Shown: positions 24,111-34,345, numbered from the stretch's first letter. The stretch: DNA of 64,000 nucleotides from Paenibacillus xylanexedens (GCF_001908275.1 NZ_CP018620.1:1860001-1924000); one strand, 5' to 3'. Notes: a model not told the origin generated them from the letters alone. Program-made: numbers and translations.

Positions 24111-25682
24111 ATGAGCGGAGAGGGGAATTCGCAAGCGGTAAGTGTGACAAATCTAAGATGCAAGTTCCCGGGAGAGAAAGCCTTGGTATTTCAAGGCTTG
24201 TCTCTTTCTGTGCGTCAAGGAGAGAAAGTGCTGTTGCTTGGCCCGAGTGGCTCCGGTAAATCGACGTTATTGCAAATTTTGAGCGGTTTAATTCCACGTT
24301 CGGTAGAGATTCCGATGAAATGTGATGATATTCAGGTTCCCGCCCAAGCAGGAGTGGTCTTTCAAGATCCGGATACCCATTTCTGTATGTCCTTTACGGA
24401 TGAAGAGATCGCATTTGTGCTGGAAAACCGAAATATTCCGCGTGAAGAGATGCCTGCTCTGATTGAATATTATCTGAAACAAGTGGGGTTATCCTTTGAA
24501 CAGAATCGTGTATTGATCCAGTCCATGTCTCAGGGGATGAAGCAGCGTCTTGCGATTGCTTCGATGCTTGCCATGGATTCGGAGGTATTGTTTTTGGATG
24601 AACCCACTGCACTGCTGGATGATGAGGGGACTTCCCAGGTGTGGGATACCGTCAAACGAATCGCCAGTGACAAAACGATCATCATCGTTGAACACAAAAT
24701 AAACGAGATTGTGGATATGGTCGACCGCATCATTGTGTTATCACCTGAAGGAAAGATTGTGGCGGATGGGCCAGCACAGCAGGTATTTACGGATGAACGG
24801 GGCAAGCTGAAGGCTTATGGAATCTGGTATCCAGGCATATGGGAGGAGCAAGAGCAGGCAGCTAAGCAAGAAGAGGGAAGTGCTTCTGGAGAGCTTCAAG
24901 TGTGTGTGGATCACGGCATCTCAAGTTTGGAAGCACAGCAATCGTCTGGCTTATCCGATACACCGGGTATATCCCCCATATCTCACGACTCATCCTTTTC
25001 GCCTGTATCACCCGCCTATCTGCCTGCACTGGACTTGCAACAGTTCACCGGATGGCGTGGGAAAACACCTTTCATTCAGGTGGAGCAGGCCAAGGTATGG
25101 CATGGAGACTGGATTGGTATTGTCGGAGCTAATGGAGCTGGCAAGAGTTCATTGTTGTTATCTCTGATGAATATCCTGAAAACAACAGGTCATTATGAGG
25201 TGGACGGTCAGCCTTCTGGCAAAACAGAGCAGCTTGCAGATCGAATTGCGTTTGTATTTCAGAACCCGGAGTTTCAATTTGTGACCAACACGGTCGCGGA
25301 AGAAGTAGAATTCTCATTGCTGGGGGGCAGGCTGACAACGGAAGAAAGACTTGTCAGGACTGATCATATGTTGAATCAATTTGGGCTAATAGACCTCTCC
25401 GAGCGCCATCCCTACCAATTATCGATGGGGCAGAAACGACGCTTGAGCGTTGCCTCTGCACTGGTGAGAGAGCAGCGAATACTGCTGTTGGATGAACCTA
25501 CTTTTGGACAGGATGCCCGCAATACGTTTGCCATGTTAGCACAGCTGGAGCAATTGCGGAGAGAGGGAACAGCCATTGTTATGGTTACCCATGATCGTGA
25601 AATTGTAAAAAGATATTGCACCCGAATCTGGACGGTAGATGAGGGGAGGTTATCTGATGCAACTGTCGTTTCCTCACCGTGA
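24111..25682 (+). CDS. ykoD: HMP/thiamine ECF transporter, fused double ATPase
   Basis: 523 residues with two ABC ATPase domains in one chain. Domain 1 (about 5-240): Walker A GPSGSGKST, signature MSQGMKQRLAIASML, Walker B VLFLDEPTALLD. A variable linker of about 60 residues follows. Domain 2 (about 305-515): Walker A GANGAGKSS, Q-loop VFQNPEFQF, signature LSMGQKRRLSVASALV, Walker B ILLLDEPTFGQD. The degenerate signatures (SQG, SMG) are normal for ECF A/A' subunits. Powers uptake through YkoE and YkoC; second gene of the riboswitch-controlled operon. Confidence 0.92.
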   Translation: MSGEGNSQAVSVTNLRCKFPGEKALVFQGLSLSVRQGEKVLLLGPSGSGKSTLLQILSGLIPRSVEIPMKCDDIQVPAQAGVVFQDPDTHFCMSFTDEEIAFVLENRNIPREEMPALIEYYLKQVGLSFEQNRVLIQSMSQGMKQRLAIASMLAMDSEVLFLDEPTALLDDEGTSQVWDTVKRIASDKTIIIVEHKINEIVDMVDRIIVLSPEGKIVADGPAQQVFTDERGKLKAYGIWYPGIWEEQEQAAKQEEGSASGELQVCVDHGISSLEAQQSSGLSDTPGISPISHDSSFSPVSPAYLPALDLQQFTGWRGKTPFIQVEQAKVWHGDWIGIVGANGAGKSSLLLSLMNILKTTGHYEVDGQPSGKTEQLADRIAFVFQNPEFQFVTNTVAEEVEFSLLGGRLTTEERLVRTDHMLNQFGLIDLSERHPYQLSMGQKRRLSVASALVREQRILLLDEPTFGQDARNTFAMLAQLEQLRREGTAIVMVTHDREIVKRYCTRIWTVDEGRLSDATVVSSP

Positions 25683-26451
25683 AACCTGGCTTCATAACGT
25701 CAATCCGGGATTAAAGATGATCATTCTGTCGATGATGTTTGTCATCGTTATCCTCATTCACAATCTGAATGTAATGACCAACGTTGCGTTGGCGATGATG
25801 CTGTTACTGTGCTGGACAGGTCATCCATGGTATAGATTGATGCTGTACGCATCACCATTCATTCTGGTGTTTATCTCGACGTCTACAGGTATGATGATGT
25901 TTGGTAAGGGCGAGACCACATGGTATAAGTGGGGACTGATCCACATAACCGAAGAGAGTTTCTATCGCGGTCTACACTTGGGTTTTCGCTCGTTGAGCAT
26001 GGCAGCGGCTGGCCTGCTGTTCGGACTGACAACGAAGCCGGTAAGGCTGTTTTATTCACTGATGCAGCAATGGCGGCTTCCTGCAAAATATGCCTATAGC
26101 TTTTTGGCCGCGATGCGCATGATCCCCATTTTGCTGGATGAATTCCAGACGCTCCGTTATGCGATTCGTATTCGTGGAACACAGCAACGCGGCTCTCGCT
26201 GGAATGTGTATCGTACACTCAAGCGTTACGCTATTCCGCTGCTGGCACAGAGCATTCGCCGTGCACAGCGAATGGCGGTAGCGATGGAAGCGAAAGGGTT
26301 TACGGATGGCGCGAGCCGAACGTATTACACTCAGATTGGCTATTCCCGAGCTGATCTGTGGTTTGTATTTTATTATATGCTCACCTTAACCGCTGCTTAT
26401 TACATTGGGGTCACCTTTCCTTATCATGCTACGATGGTGGATGTAAGGTAA
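25657..26451 (+). CDS. ykoC: HMP/thiamine ECF transporter, transmembrane T component
   Basis: 264-residue T component (CbiQ/EcfT family) that couples the ATPases to YkoE. About five membrane helices at the N-terminus, then the ECF-T coupling helices with Ala-Arg-Gly-like motifs, seen here as RYAIRIRGTQQRG and AVAMEAKGF. The ATG at 25657 follows GGGGAGG; the gene overlaps the end of ykoD by 26 nt. With ykoE and ykoD it makes a complete group I ECF importer under TPP control. Confidence 0.92.
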   Translation: MQLSFPHRETWLHNVNPGLKMIILSMMFVIVILIHNLNVMTNVALAMMLLLCWTGHPWYRLMLYASPFILVFISTSTGMMMFGKGETTWYKWGLIHITEESFYRGLHLGFRSLSMAAAGLLFGLTTKPVRLFYSLMQQWRLPAKYAYSFLAAMRMIPILLDEFQTLRYAIRIRGTQQRGSRWNVYRTLKRYAIPLLAQSIRRAQRMAVAMEAKGFTDGASRTYYTQIGYSRADLWFVFYYMLTLTAAYYIGVTFPYHATMVDVR

Positions 26452-26552
26452 TACGGGCAGATAGATAGAAATATATTGAGGTAAACGGTAACTTTTTCCT
26501 TTTTTCTGCGTCTCTATTGGAAATAACTTCTAATGGATGGGGATGAACGAGA

Positions 26553-28856
26553 GTGAAGACGGGTCTTGACTGGCAGAGAACGGGGTACAAATGGATTACC
26601 ATGACTGGATTATCAGCTATGCTGTTGACGGGATGGATGCTGCTGGATTCCAAAATGGTCGCCCTTGAAGGACAAGCTTCGGCTACAACGCCACAAGCAT
26701 TGGGGGCAAGTTCCCAAGTCTTAACTGCAAAGTTAGCTTACAAAAAAGGAGACACCGTTACGCTTATTAATGACATCCCTCTGTTCAAAAACAGAAGGGA
26801 CGGCAGTGTGGCTGCTGACCAGATGGGGATTGAATACTATACAACAAAAAACGAAAAGTATACGTTGGCCTCGGTTCGAGGCGAGTGGGTGCAGCTTAAG
26901 TCAACCGATCATGGAAACTTTTGGCTGCCAAGTTGGTATGCACTGAAGGAGAGTAGAAGCATGACGGAAACAGCTCCCCAAAGCTTCACACTCCAATCCG
27001 GCAGCAAGCTGTATCTGGCTCCAGATAGTTCTACAACCTGGTCTTTTGAGAAAGCGCTAACAGATAAGGCTGTTATTGTTGCAAAGTGGAAGGGATGGTA
27101 TGGGGTCTCCATTGCCCCACGAGTCTGGAATAAAGAATCCTTCACGTATCGGCCAGGACTCTTCTGGATCAAGGCACAGGCTATAGAACAGCGGATGAAT
27201 GTGGCGGATGGCTGGTTCCAACAGCATGCATCGCTGCCAACTTCGGTTATACGCCATCTGACAGATATTAAGCTGAACAAGGCAACCACCTCCAAACAAG
27301 TGGCTGGGTGGTTAGGCGAGCCGGATTGGAAAGAGAGTTCAAGCAATCTAAATTTCACGGGTTATTCAATGAGTATTGGACAGACCTGGAGATATGAGCG
27401 GGAAGATGCGCAATTTCTGGTCACATTCAACAAGAATGGCAGACTGGTCAGAACACGCTGGAATTTAGCACAGGATAATCGAAATGCTGTTGTTTCCGAT
27501 TGGAACATCAGTCGGGCGGATGAATATGGGTTCACAACAAAAATCTATGGCACAACACTGCCAACGACAATCCCTTGGAAACCGGTATGGACCAACCAGG
27601 GGGATATTAACTACACTTTTTTACAAGTAGCCACGGATGATGTGCTCCTGATGAAAGGGGATGACGGCGGATTTAGCGGGGATTACTACGAAGGTTCCAT
27701 ATATGCTCTTGACCGACATTCGGGCCAGAAATTATGGGGGATTAATGGGGGCTTTGGAAGACAGCAGGCAGAGGTGGATGCAGAGCGCAAATACGTTACA
27801 ATCTACACCGATTATGACCCTGATAAGAAAAAATACGTGGATCGTATTCGTCATCTGAACTTGAAGAACGGAAAGGTCATGTGGACGTACACTCCTAAGC
27901 AAAATTTTAGACTAAATGGCATCACCGCTGCGAAGAACGTTGTGGTTGTGGATAACCCGGTTGTTGAGAGCTCAAGCAACAGTTGGTTAACGGTTCTGGA
28001 CAGTGCAAACGGAAAAACATTGTGGACGCGAAAACTGGCTACAGGTTATGAATTATTAAACAAGAGTGCAGATGACCCCTATGTGTTGTATTGGGAAAAG
28101 AATAAGCTGATTGCAGCCGATCCGCAATCAGGGCGAACCGTATGGAGCTTAAAGGGCAAACGATCCACCATAGAACAATTTTGGAATGATCCATATTTTG
28201 GTGGAATTGAACGTCTTGATCCCTTTGCAACCAGGAATGCTGAAAGATGGCTATCACTAGATAATCAGTGGCTTTTGCTTGATCTGAACACGGGGAAAAA
28301 GCTTGCCCAATTTCCTGCTCGGGTAGGACAGAGATTTGAGGAGCTGAATGATGGCATGCTGTTGATCCGTGAGAACAAGAATGGCAATCATTACGGCGAA
28401 TATGAAGATTTTACAACCATCCTGTATGATGCCAAGACAGGCAAAACACGCTGGACGCTCAAGGGCAAGATTGAACGAGGACTGGTGGAAGAGGATCAGT
28501 TGTATGTGATTAAGAATGGCTACCCGGCGGCTGTGGATTATAATACGGGGGAGACGCGCTGGGATGCCAAAGATACGATTGCAACACTAAGGCATCCGAC
28601 GAATCAGGGAAGTTATCTGGTCATTGATGATCAGTTGCTGCTGCCCATGGACGAGAATTTGCTCGTAATGAACAAAAAGAATGGAGCACTGTTAGGTCGT
28701 GTACATGATGTTGTGATGGGAAACCCGGAGCACCGGGACCGGGATGCGAAGAATGGAATGATTAACCGAATTGGCAATGAAGTGTACGTGGGTTCGTCCA
28801 ACGGACGTTTTCGTGTATATGAAGCCAGCCGCCTTCAGGAGGCAATCTCACCTTAA
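26553..28856 (+). CDS. Membrane-anchored PQQ-like beta-propeller protein
   Basis: 767 residues. A single N-terminal membrane anchor (about 16-37) is followed by an extracytoplasmic part: an SH3-like/KWG region (about 60-180), a domain with W-G-E-P-like sequence (about 225-310), and a C-terminal propeller (about 325-760) built from repeated PQQ-type blades such as IYALDRHSGQKLWG, LDSANGKTLWTRKL, LYDAKTGKTRWTLKGK and VDYNTGETRWDAKD. No quinoprotein dehydrogenase catalytic residues are evident, so a binding or scaffold role at the cell surface is more likely than an enzyme. GTG start at 26553 behind GGGGA. Single gene; function unknown. Confidence 0.75.
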   Translation: MKTGLDWQRTGYKWITMTGLSAMLLTGWMLLDSKMVALEGQASATTPQALGASSQVLTAKLAYKKGDTVTLINDIPLFKNRRDGSVAADQMGIEYYTTKNEKYTLASVRGEWVQLKSTDHGNFWLPSWYALKESRSMTETAPQSFTLQSGSKLYLAPDSSTTWSFEKALTDKAVIVAKWKGWYGVSIAPRVWNKESFTYRPGLFWIKAQAIEQRMNVADGWFQQHASLPTSVIRHLTDIKLNKATTSKQVAGWLGEPDWKESSSNLNFTGYSMSIGQTWRYEREDAQFLVTFNKNGRLVRTRWNLAQDNRNAVVSDWNISRADEYGFTTKIYGTTLPTTIPWKPVWTNQGDINYTFLQVATDDVLLMKGDDGGFSGDYYEGSIYALDRHSGQKLWGINGGFGRQQAEVDAERKYVTIYTDYDPDKKKYVDRIRHLNLKNGKVMWTYTPKQNFRLNGITAAKNVVVVDNPVVESSSNSWLTVLDSANGKTLWTRKLATGYELLNKSADDPYVLYWEKNKLIAADPQSGRTVWSLKGKRSTIEQFWNDPYFGGIERLDPFATRNAERWLSLDNQWLLLDLNTGKKLAQFPARVGQRFEELNDGMLLIRENKNGNHYGEYEDFTTILYDAKTGKTRWTLKGKIERGLVEEDQLYVIKNGYPAAVDYNTGETRWDAKDTIATLRHPTNQGSYLVIDDQLLLPMDENLLVMNKKNGALLGRVHDVVMGNPEHRDRDAKNGMINRIGNEVYVGSSNGRFRVYEASRLQEAISP

Positions 28857-28903
28857 AAGCTTGTCTCGTAAGGGATGTTGATTTATTATAAATGAACAGG
28901 CTT

Positions 28904-28957
28904 GCTCGCGCTCCGGTTATCGGCTGTGCGGGCTTTCTTCATGTGTTCTTGAAGAAC
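28904..28957 (+). other. Hairpin and palindrome upstream of metN
   Basis: GCTCGCGC can pair with GTGCGGGC (28904-28934), followed by TTTCTTC, a weak terminator for the propeller gene. Then GTTCTTGAAGAAC (28945-28957) is a 13-bp palindrome 30 nt before metN and might be an operator. No S-box or T-box elements are present. Confidence 0.4.
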
Positions 28958-28987
28958 CATGCATGATCATTCACGGGAGGACTCTCC

Positions 28988-29797
28988 ATGATCTCATTAT
29001 ATGGTGTAAGCAAACGTTATAACGAGCGCGGTTCCCGTGCAGATCAGGGATTCGAAGCATTAAGCTCGGTGTCCCTCGAAGTGGGACAAGGAGAAATACA
29101 TGGCATCATCGGATCAAGTGGTGCAGGCAAATCCACGCTTCTGCGGATGCTCAACGGATTGGAAAAGCCTGATGATGGTGAAGTTGTTGTGAATGGGCAG
29201 CACTTGACCCAGATGAATGAACAGAGTCTGCGTCAGGCACGAAGATCCATTGGCATGATCTTTCAACACTTCAATCTGGTCAGTAACCGAACGGTGAGTG
29301 GCAATGTCTGCATGCCATTGGAGCTTGCGGGTATGCCCCGTGCGCAGCGAGTTGAACGTGGACTTGAGGTGCTACGGTTTGTTGGACTGGAAGACAAGGC
29401 GGGTCAATATCCTGCTCAGCTTAGCGGAGGACAGAAGCAGCGTGTGGCCATTGCACGAGCGCTGGCTAGTCGTCCGGATGTGCTGCTCTGTGATGAACCG
29501 ACCTCTTCGCTTGATCCACAGACCACGAACGGTATTCTGGATGTGCTGCGACATATCAATGAAACGCTGGGCGTGACCATTGTTGTAGTAACGCATGAGA
29601 TGGAAGTGGCTCGCAGACTATGTCACAGGATATCCGTCATGAAGGATGGGCGACTCGTTCGTACGTTGTCTAAAGCGGAAGTGAGCAGTATCCCTGCTCC
29701 GCAGCCTGATCTGCTGACCTCCTTGCTTGCGGGTGACGAATACGGGATGACAGGTTCGTCTTTGTTCCGTCAGGCAGAACAGGAGGACAAGTCATGA
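28988..29797 (+). CDS. metN: Methionine ABC transporter, ATPase, short form
   Basis: ATPase of the methionine uptake system. Walker A GSSGAGKST (about residues 42-50), Q-loop IFQHFNLVSNRTV, signature LSGGQKQRVAIARAL, Walker B VLLCDEPTSSLD, switch His VVTHEMEVARRLC. These are MetN-typical. At 269 residues it is about 75 shorter than E. coli MetN (343): the C-terminal NIL/ACT-like domain, which binds methionine and shuts transport down, is missing; the chain ends in a short hydrophilic tail. Start follows GGGAGGA. Overlaps metI by 4 nt. Confidence 0.9.
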   Translation: MISLYGVSKRYNERGSRADQGFEALSSVSLEVGQGEIHGIIGSSGAGKSTLLRMLNGLEKPDDGEVVVNGQHLTQMNEQSLRQARRSIGMIFQHFNLVSNRTVSGNVCMPLELAGMPRAQRVERGLEVLRFVGLEDKAGQYPAQLSGGQKQRVAIARALASRPDVLLCDEPTSSLDPQTTNGILDVLRHINETLGVTIVVVTHEMEVARRLCHRISVMKDGRLVRTLSKAEVSSIPAPQPDLLTSLLAGDEYGMTGSSLFRQAEQEDKS

Positions 29798-30465
29798 GGT
29801 TACCTGAGTCTGTGCTGAAGTATCAGCATGAGATATGGCAGGCGATCGGAGAGACTTTTGTCATGGTGGGCATCTCCATTGCGGCAGCTGTTCTGATCGG
29901 GTTACCTCTGGGTACTTTGCTGTACTTATTCCGGAGAGGACAACGGTATCAGAATCAAACGCTGTCCTTTGTACTCGGCAGTGTCGTCAACATCGTTCGT
30001 TCGTTTCCATTCTTACTGCTGGTTGTATTCATGATTCCATTCACACGGATTGTTGTGGGAACCTCCATCGGTACGCTGGCGGCAACCGTGCCACTCTCGG
30101 TCATTGCAATTGCCTACTACGCCAGACTGGTGGAACAAGCGTTGCTGGATGTACCGAGGGGAGTAGTTGAAGCTGCTGCTTCCATGGGGGCATCAACGAT
30201 GCAACTTGTGGTGAAATTTTTGTACGTGGAGGCACGATCTGGTCTTGTACTGGGACTCACGACAGCTACGATTAGCTTCATCTCTTACTCGACGGTGATG
30301 GGTATTGTAGGTGGCGGCGGGGTTGGTGACTTTGCCATTCGCTACGGTTATCAGCGCTTCGAAACGGAGATTATGGTATTTACGATCATCATTATGATTA
30401 TCCTGGTACAGATGATCCAATTCACAGGTAGCAGACTGTCCCACTGGCTGGATCGCAGATCCTGA
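29794..30465 (+). CDS. metI: Methionine ABC transporter, permease
   Basis: 223-residue inner-membrane permease with five predicted helices and the MetI coupling loop VVEAAASMGASTMQLVVKFLYVEARSGLVLG (about residues 125-155). The N-terminal IWQAIGETFVMVGISIAAAVLIGLPLG and IVGGGGVGDFAIRYGYQRFETEIM match the family. Coupled to metN by an ATGA overlap and followed by metQ after 64 nt. Confidence 0.94.
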   Translation: MRLPESVLKYQHEIWQAIGETFVMVGISIAAAVLIGLPLGTLLYLFRRGQRYQNQTLSFVLGSVVNIVRSFPFLLLVVFMIPFTRIVVGTSIGTLAATVPLSVIAIAYYARLVEQALLDVPRGVVEAAASMGASTMQLVVKFLYVEARSGLVLGLTTATISFISYSTVMGIVGGGGVGDFAIRYGYQRFETEIMVFTIIIMIILVQMIQFTGSRLSHWLDRRS

Positions 30466-30529
30466 ACGGTTGGACCGTGCATTATTAAGAATAACCAATA
30501 CAGATTATACGATGAGGGGTAGACATGAA

Positions 30530-31369
30530 ATGAAAGTGAAAATGATGCTTATGTTGCTTGCAGTAATGCTGGTTGTAGCTGCTTGTGGCAAAAAAGAAGA
30601 AACACCTGCGGCTGAAGGAACAAAAGAAGATACACAAGCTGCACAAGAAGTTACGCTGAAAGTAGCCACGTTGATTCCACCGATGACAGATGTACTGGAT
30701 ATTGTTAAACCGCTATTGAAGGAAGATGGCGTCAACCTGGAAGTTGTTGTACTGTCCGATAACGTTCAACCAAATACGGCACTCGCGAATAAGGAAGTGG
30801 ATGCAAACTTCTTCCAACACGTGCCTTACATGACCCAGTATAATGAAGCGAACAATGCCAATCTGGTGGCTGTACAGCCTATCTATAATGCCATCTATGG
30901 CGGCTACTCCAAAAAGTACAAAACGATTGAGGAATTGCCAGAAGGTGCAACGATTGCAATTGCAAACGATCCTTCCAACATTGGTCGCTCTCTTGTGATG
31001 CTGGAGCAAAACGGGTTGATTAAGCTGAAAGAGGGCGTAGGTTTTAACGCCACACAGGCAGACATCACCCAGAATACAAAGAACTTCAAGTTTGAGGAAG
31101 TGGACTTGTTGATGCTGGCTCGTATGATGGATGATGCTGATCTGGTAGCCATGACTCCGGCATATGCCAGTCCGCTCGGTCTTACACCGAAAAAGGATGC
31201 ACTGTTAACCGAGAAGGATGATTCCCATTTTGCAATCACCATGGTTGCTCGTGAGGATAATAAGGATTCCGAAGCGATCCAGAAGCTGGCTAAACGCATG
31301 GCGGGTCCAGAGGTCAAAGCCTTCTTCGAAGAGAAATATGCAGATATCGCGATCCCGGCATTTAAATAG
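30530..31369 (+). CDS. metQ: Methionine-binding lipoprotein
   Basis: 279-residue NlpA/MetQ family lipoprotein. Signal peptide with lipobox VVAAC (Cys19), then a charged linker, then the binding domain (about 45-279) with FFQHVPYMTQYNEANNANLVAV, YGGYSKKYKTIEELPEGATIAIANDPSNIGRSL and LMLARMMDDADLVAMTPAYAS, the ligand-contact segments of MetQ. The ATG at 30530 is chosen because GAGGGGT is 9 nt upstream. Completes metNIQ; ends at a strong terminator. Confidence 0.94.
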   Translation: MKVKMMLMLLAVMLVVAACGKKEETPAAEGTKEDTQAAQEVTLKVATLIPPMTDVLDIVKPLLKEDGVNLEVVVLSDNVQPNTALANKEVDANFFQHVPYMTQYNEANNANLVAVQPIYNAIYGGYSKKYKTIEELPEGATIAIANDPSNIGRSLVMLEQNGLIKLKEGVGFNATQADITQNTKNFKFEEVDLLMLARMMDDADLVAMTPAYASPLGLTPKKDALLTEKDDSHFAITMVAREDNKDSEAIQKLAKRMAGPEVKAFFEEKYADIAIPAFK

Positions 31370-31400
31370 AGAATACGTTGGTCCAATGTAAATAACCTTT

Positions 31401-31433
31401 AGATCTGAGCGATAACGCTTGGATCTTTTTTTT
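31401..31433 (+). terminator. Terminator of metNIQ
   Basis: AGATC and GAGCG pair with CGCTT and GATCT with a small bulge, followed by eight T. Confidence 0.88.
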
Positions 31434-31435
31434 GT

Positions 31436-31794
31436 CATCCGCGTGCTTATTAACAAGTATTTAAAAATTTAACAATTTGGTCATATCCCCGGAACACTTT
31501 ATTTAATAGTTTTTTCGTATAATTTGTTTGAAAATAGTTCTTTTGGATTATAAATGAAGAGATTTGTTCGAGTTTTTTTAGTGTAAAGAGTGTTTTTCAC
31601 AAGAAGTGAGACCTAGTTTTTTGAAAAGATGGTTTACAATCTATGAGAGCTTTACAAGAGCTATATAAGTTGTATGAATCATTCAGCGATTGGAAGGTTG
31701 TTCTGTCATCGGAGTGGCAAGTGTAAATAATCACTAGTTCAACTTATAAGTAGATCAAGTAAAACTAAAATTTATCTGGAAGAGGTAGAGAAAT
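31436..31794. other. AT-rich region upstream of the chemoreceptor gene
   Basis: About 360 bp, no gene seen. It must hold the chemoreceptor promoter; I looked for a sigma-D pattern (TAAA, 15 nt, GCCGATAA) and for c-di-GMP riboswitch elements and found neither convincingly. Confidence 0.45.
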
Positions 31795-33792
31795 TTGTCC
31801 CGAAAAAATAGCAAATCGAATTGGTTCAACAAGATCCATAATAATTTTAAGACGAAACTGGTGGTGTCTTTTATTGCTTTCTTGGCCATTCCATCGTTCA
31901 GTATTGGAGTTTTGTCTTATAACAGTGCGAAGAATGAAGTTGAGAAGCAAATTCTACATAGTGCAATGGAAAACGTGAACCTTGCCAGTGCGACCATCGA
32001 TCTTTCGATTAATGCCAAGCGCGACCACATTGAATATTATGCGAATACACTCGCCGAGGAATTACGTCAAGAAGATGCCGAGGTTCGGGTTGTGAACGAA
32101 TTGAAGGGGTATGCCGCACAGAACAAAGATATCATCACCATAGGTGTAGGCACAGAGGCAGGTGTGTATCTAATGTCCTCTGATGCGGAGATGCCTGAAG
32201 ATTACGATCCGCGAACAAGACCATGGTATACAGAAGCGATGATTACTCCACAGCAAGTCATTGTTACAGACCCTTATATTTCTGCCGAGACAAAAGATAT
32301 CACCATTACGATTGCAAAGGCACTGGAAGACCAATCTGGAGTAGTCCAGCTGGATCTGAATCTGTCGAATATCAGTACCTTGGTAAGTGGAATTAACGTG
32401 GGAGAACAGGGATATCTGATCCTATTGGATGCCAGCGAAAAGTATATCTACCATCCCACGATGGAACCCGGAACAGATGCAACAGAGGATTTTTGGAAAC
32501 CGGTGTATGCGAATGAATCCGGTAATTTCAACTATACCTTTGATCAGGTTGATAAGGTCATGTATTACGCCACGAATGAATCAACGGGATGGAAGGTCGC
32601 AGGCACCATGTTTTCTTCTGAAGTAGAGGATGCCGCTGCGCCTATTCTGAATCGAACGATTATGGTCATTGTTTCTTTTCTAGTCATCGGGATTTTGATC
32701 ATCTGGCTGGTGATGCGATCCATTGTTAAACCGATTCGTCAGTTGAAGGTTCAGGCGATTCAGGTGAGTGAAGGGGATCTAACCCAGACCATTACAAGCA
32801 CAAGTAATGATGAAATAGGTGAACTGAGTGAGGCTTTTGGCAAAATGCAGAGCAATCTGCGTGTGTTGATTCAAAATGTGGAGAACAGCGCCAGTCAGGT
32901 AGTCATCTCATCGGATGAAATGACTCAGAGTGCGGAATCAACCAGTGCAGCCAGTGAGCAGGTAGCGCGAGCCATTCAGGAAATTGCGAGTGGTGCGGAG
33001 AAACAGACCGAAGGTATTGAACATAACCATCAGGCCATGAATGAAATTACGATTGGTATTACAAGAATCGCCGAACGTTCCATACATGTCGCTGATTTGG
33101 CGAAACATACAACCGTGCAAGCAGAAGAAGGTGGCAACACCGTCAAGCAGACGGTGAGTCAGATGCAATCGATTCAAGAGACGGTAGAACAGACAAACCA
33201 ATTGATTCAGGCGTTATATGAACGATCACATCAAATATCAGCGATCACGGAGTTAATCGGAAATATAGCCAAACAGACAAACCTACTCGCGCTGAACGCA
33301 TCCATTGAAGCTGCTCGTGCAGGTACACATGGCAATGGATTCGCCGTTGTAGCAGCAGAGGTTCGCAAGTTGGCAGAGCAATCCGGGCAGTCCGTCAATG
33401 AAATCACCGTGCTGACTACGGCGGTTCAGGAAGATATGGCTGCTTCCGTTCGCATGATGGAGAAGGTGACTTCAGAGGTTGGAGAGGGCATGGACATCTC
33501 TACAGAAGCGATTCGGAAGTTTGAACGTATTCTGGATAGCATGCGGGAAACGACACCTCAAATTGAAGAGATTGCTGCCACGTCGCAAGAGATCACAGCA
33601 GGTGTGCAGGAAGTATCTGCTGTATCCAATGAGTTGGCAGGCATTGCGTCAGGCAACGCCGCAACTTCCGAAGAAGTGGCCGCTTCCTCAGAGGAGCAAC
33701 TGGCGGCGATGGAGCAGATTTCTTCCTCGGCTCGTGGCTTGTCTACCCTGGCTGAAGAGCTGCAGCGCCTGATTAGACAGTTTAAGTATTAA
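31795..33792 (+). CDS. Methyl-accepting chemotaxis protein with dCache sensor
   Basis: 665-residue chemoreceptor. First membrane helix about residues 22-45, extracellular double Cache domain about 48-278 (with [12 protein letters not shown], the Cache motif, and [16 protein letters not shown]), second membrane helix about 284-306, HAMP domain about 307-360 ([20 protein letters not shown]), then a long signalling coiled coil whose hairpin tip is [20 protein letters not shown] (about 490-510), where CheA and CheW dock. TTG start at 31795, just behind GAGGTAGAG. Dcache receptors often sense amino acids; lying behind metNIQ is suggestive but not evidence. Confidence 0.93.
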   Translation: MSRKNSKSNWFNKIHNNFKTKLVVSFIAFLAIPSFSIGVLSYNSAKNEVEKQILHSAMENVNLASATIDLSINAKRDHIEYYANTLAEELRQEDAEVRVVNELKGYAAQNKDIITIGVGTEAGVYLMSSDAEMPEDYDPRTRPWYTEAMITPQQVIVTDPYISAETKDITITIAKALEDQSGVVQLDLNLSNISTLVSGINVGEQGYLILLDASEKYIYHPTMEPGTDATEDFWKPVYANESGNFNYTFDQVDKVMYYATNESTGWKVAGTMFSSEVEDAAAPILNRTIMVIVSFLVIGILIIWLVMRSIVKPIRQLKVQAIQVSEGDLTQTITSTSNDEIGELSEAFGKMQSNLRVLIQNVENSASQVVISSDEMTQSAESTSAASEQVARAIQEIASGAEKQTEGIEHNHQAMNEITIGITRIAERSIHVADLAKHTTVQAEEGGNTVKQTVSQMQSIQETVEQTNQLIQALYERSHQISAITELIGNIAKQTNLLALNASIEAARAGTHGNGFAVVAAEVRKLAEQSGQSVNEITVLTTAVQEDMAASVRMMEKVTSEVGEGMDISTEAIRKFERILDSMRETTPQIEEIAATSQEITAGVQEVSAVSNELAGIASGNAATSEEVAASSEEQLAAMEQISSSARGLSTLAEELQRLIRQFKY

Positions 33793-33861
33793 ACGGGATC
33801 GTAGAAGAGAGTATCACAGGGACAGCATCACATCATGTTTCATTAGAGGGAGTGGACAACC

Positions 33862-34167
33862 ATGCAACTGGAACTCAAAGCCTTCTTACTGCTAACGGAT
33901 GCGGTCATGATTACAGATGAGGAGGGTGTGATTCTGGATGTGAATTCCGTTTATGTAACCAAAACAGGATTCTCACGGGAGAGCACCATAGGTCAGCCTG
34001 CCCGATTGCTAATGGATACCCACTGGAGAGGAAATCAGACCTGGTCCGGCGTTGCCAAACTGATGAAGGCTGATCAGGAAGTGTGGGAAGCCCAAGTTAC
34101 GATTACATCGGTTCATTTGGATGATTCTCTTTTTTATATCAGCATATTTAATGATGAATTTTCATGA
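33862..34167 (+). CDS. Stand-alone single PAS domain protein
   Basis: 101 residues that are almost exactly one PAS fold: LLLTDAVMITDEEGVILDVNSVYVTKTGFSRESTIGQPARLLM, then WSGVAKLMKADQEVWEAQVTI and a last strand DDSLFYISIF. No output domain, no membrane segment. Start follows GAGGGAG. It lies 70 nt behind the chemoreceptor and 180 nt before a large hybrid kinase, all in one direction. It may be a detached sensor that works with one of these; that is inference. No cofactor-binding cysteine (as in LOV) is seen. Confidence 0.8.
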   Translation: MQLELKAFLLLTDAVMITDEEGVILDVNSVYVTKTGFSRESTIGQPARLLMDTHWRGNQTWSGVAKLMKADQEVWEAQVTITSVHLDDSLFYISIFNDEFS

Positions 34168-34345
34168 AAAAAAACGTTGTTTGGTGATAAGGGGATGTTA
34201 GCTGAAAGTAGTAATTATTTTCAAAAAAATGGTCAATATCGTCAATTGAATAAGGGAGCACGGCATACTATGATTTGTGTACTGAGGAACTGCGACCATG
34301 AATCTGACAACATTCATTGAATGCATGAAATCCTGAAGTCGTAAT

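Noticed and set aside
28857..28987. SAM riboswitch before metNIQ
   Set aside because: The core S-box elements are absent; only one weak GC hairpin and one palindrome are present.
31436..31794. c-di-GMP riboswitch or sigma-D promoter before the chemoreceptor
   Set aside because: No conserved c-di-GMP aptamer tetraloop/receptor sequence and no TAAA-N15-GCCGATAA pattern found.
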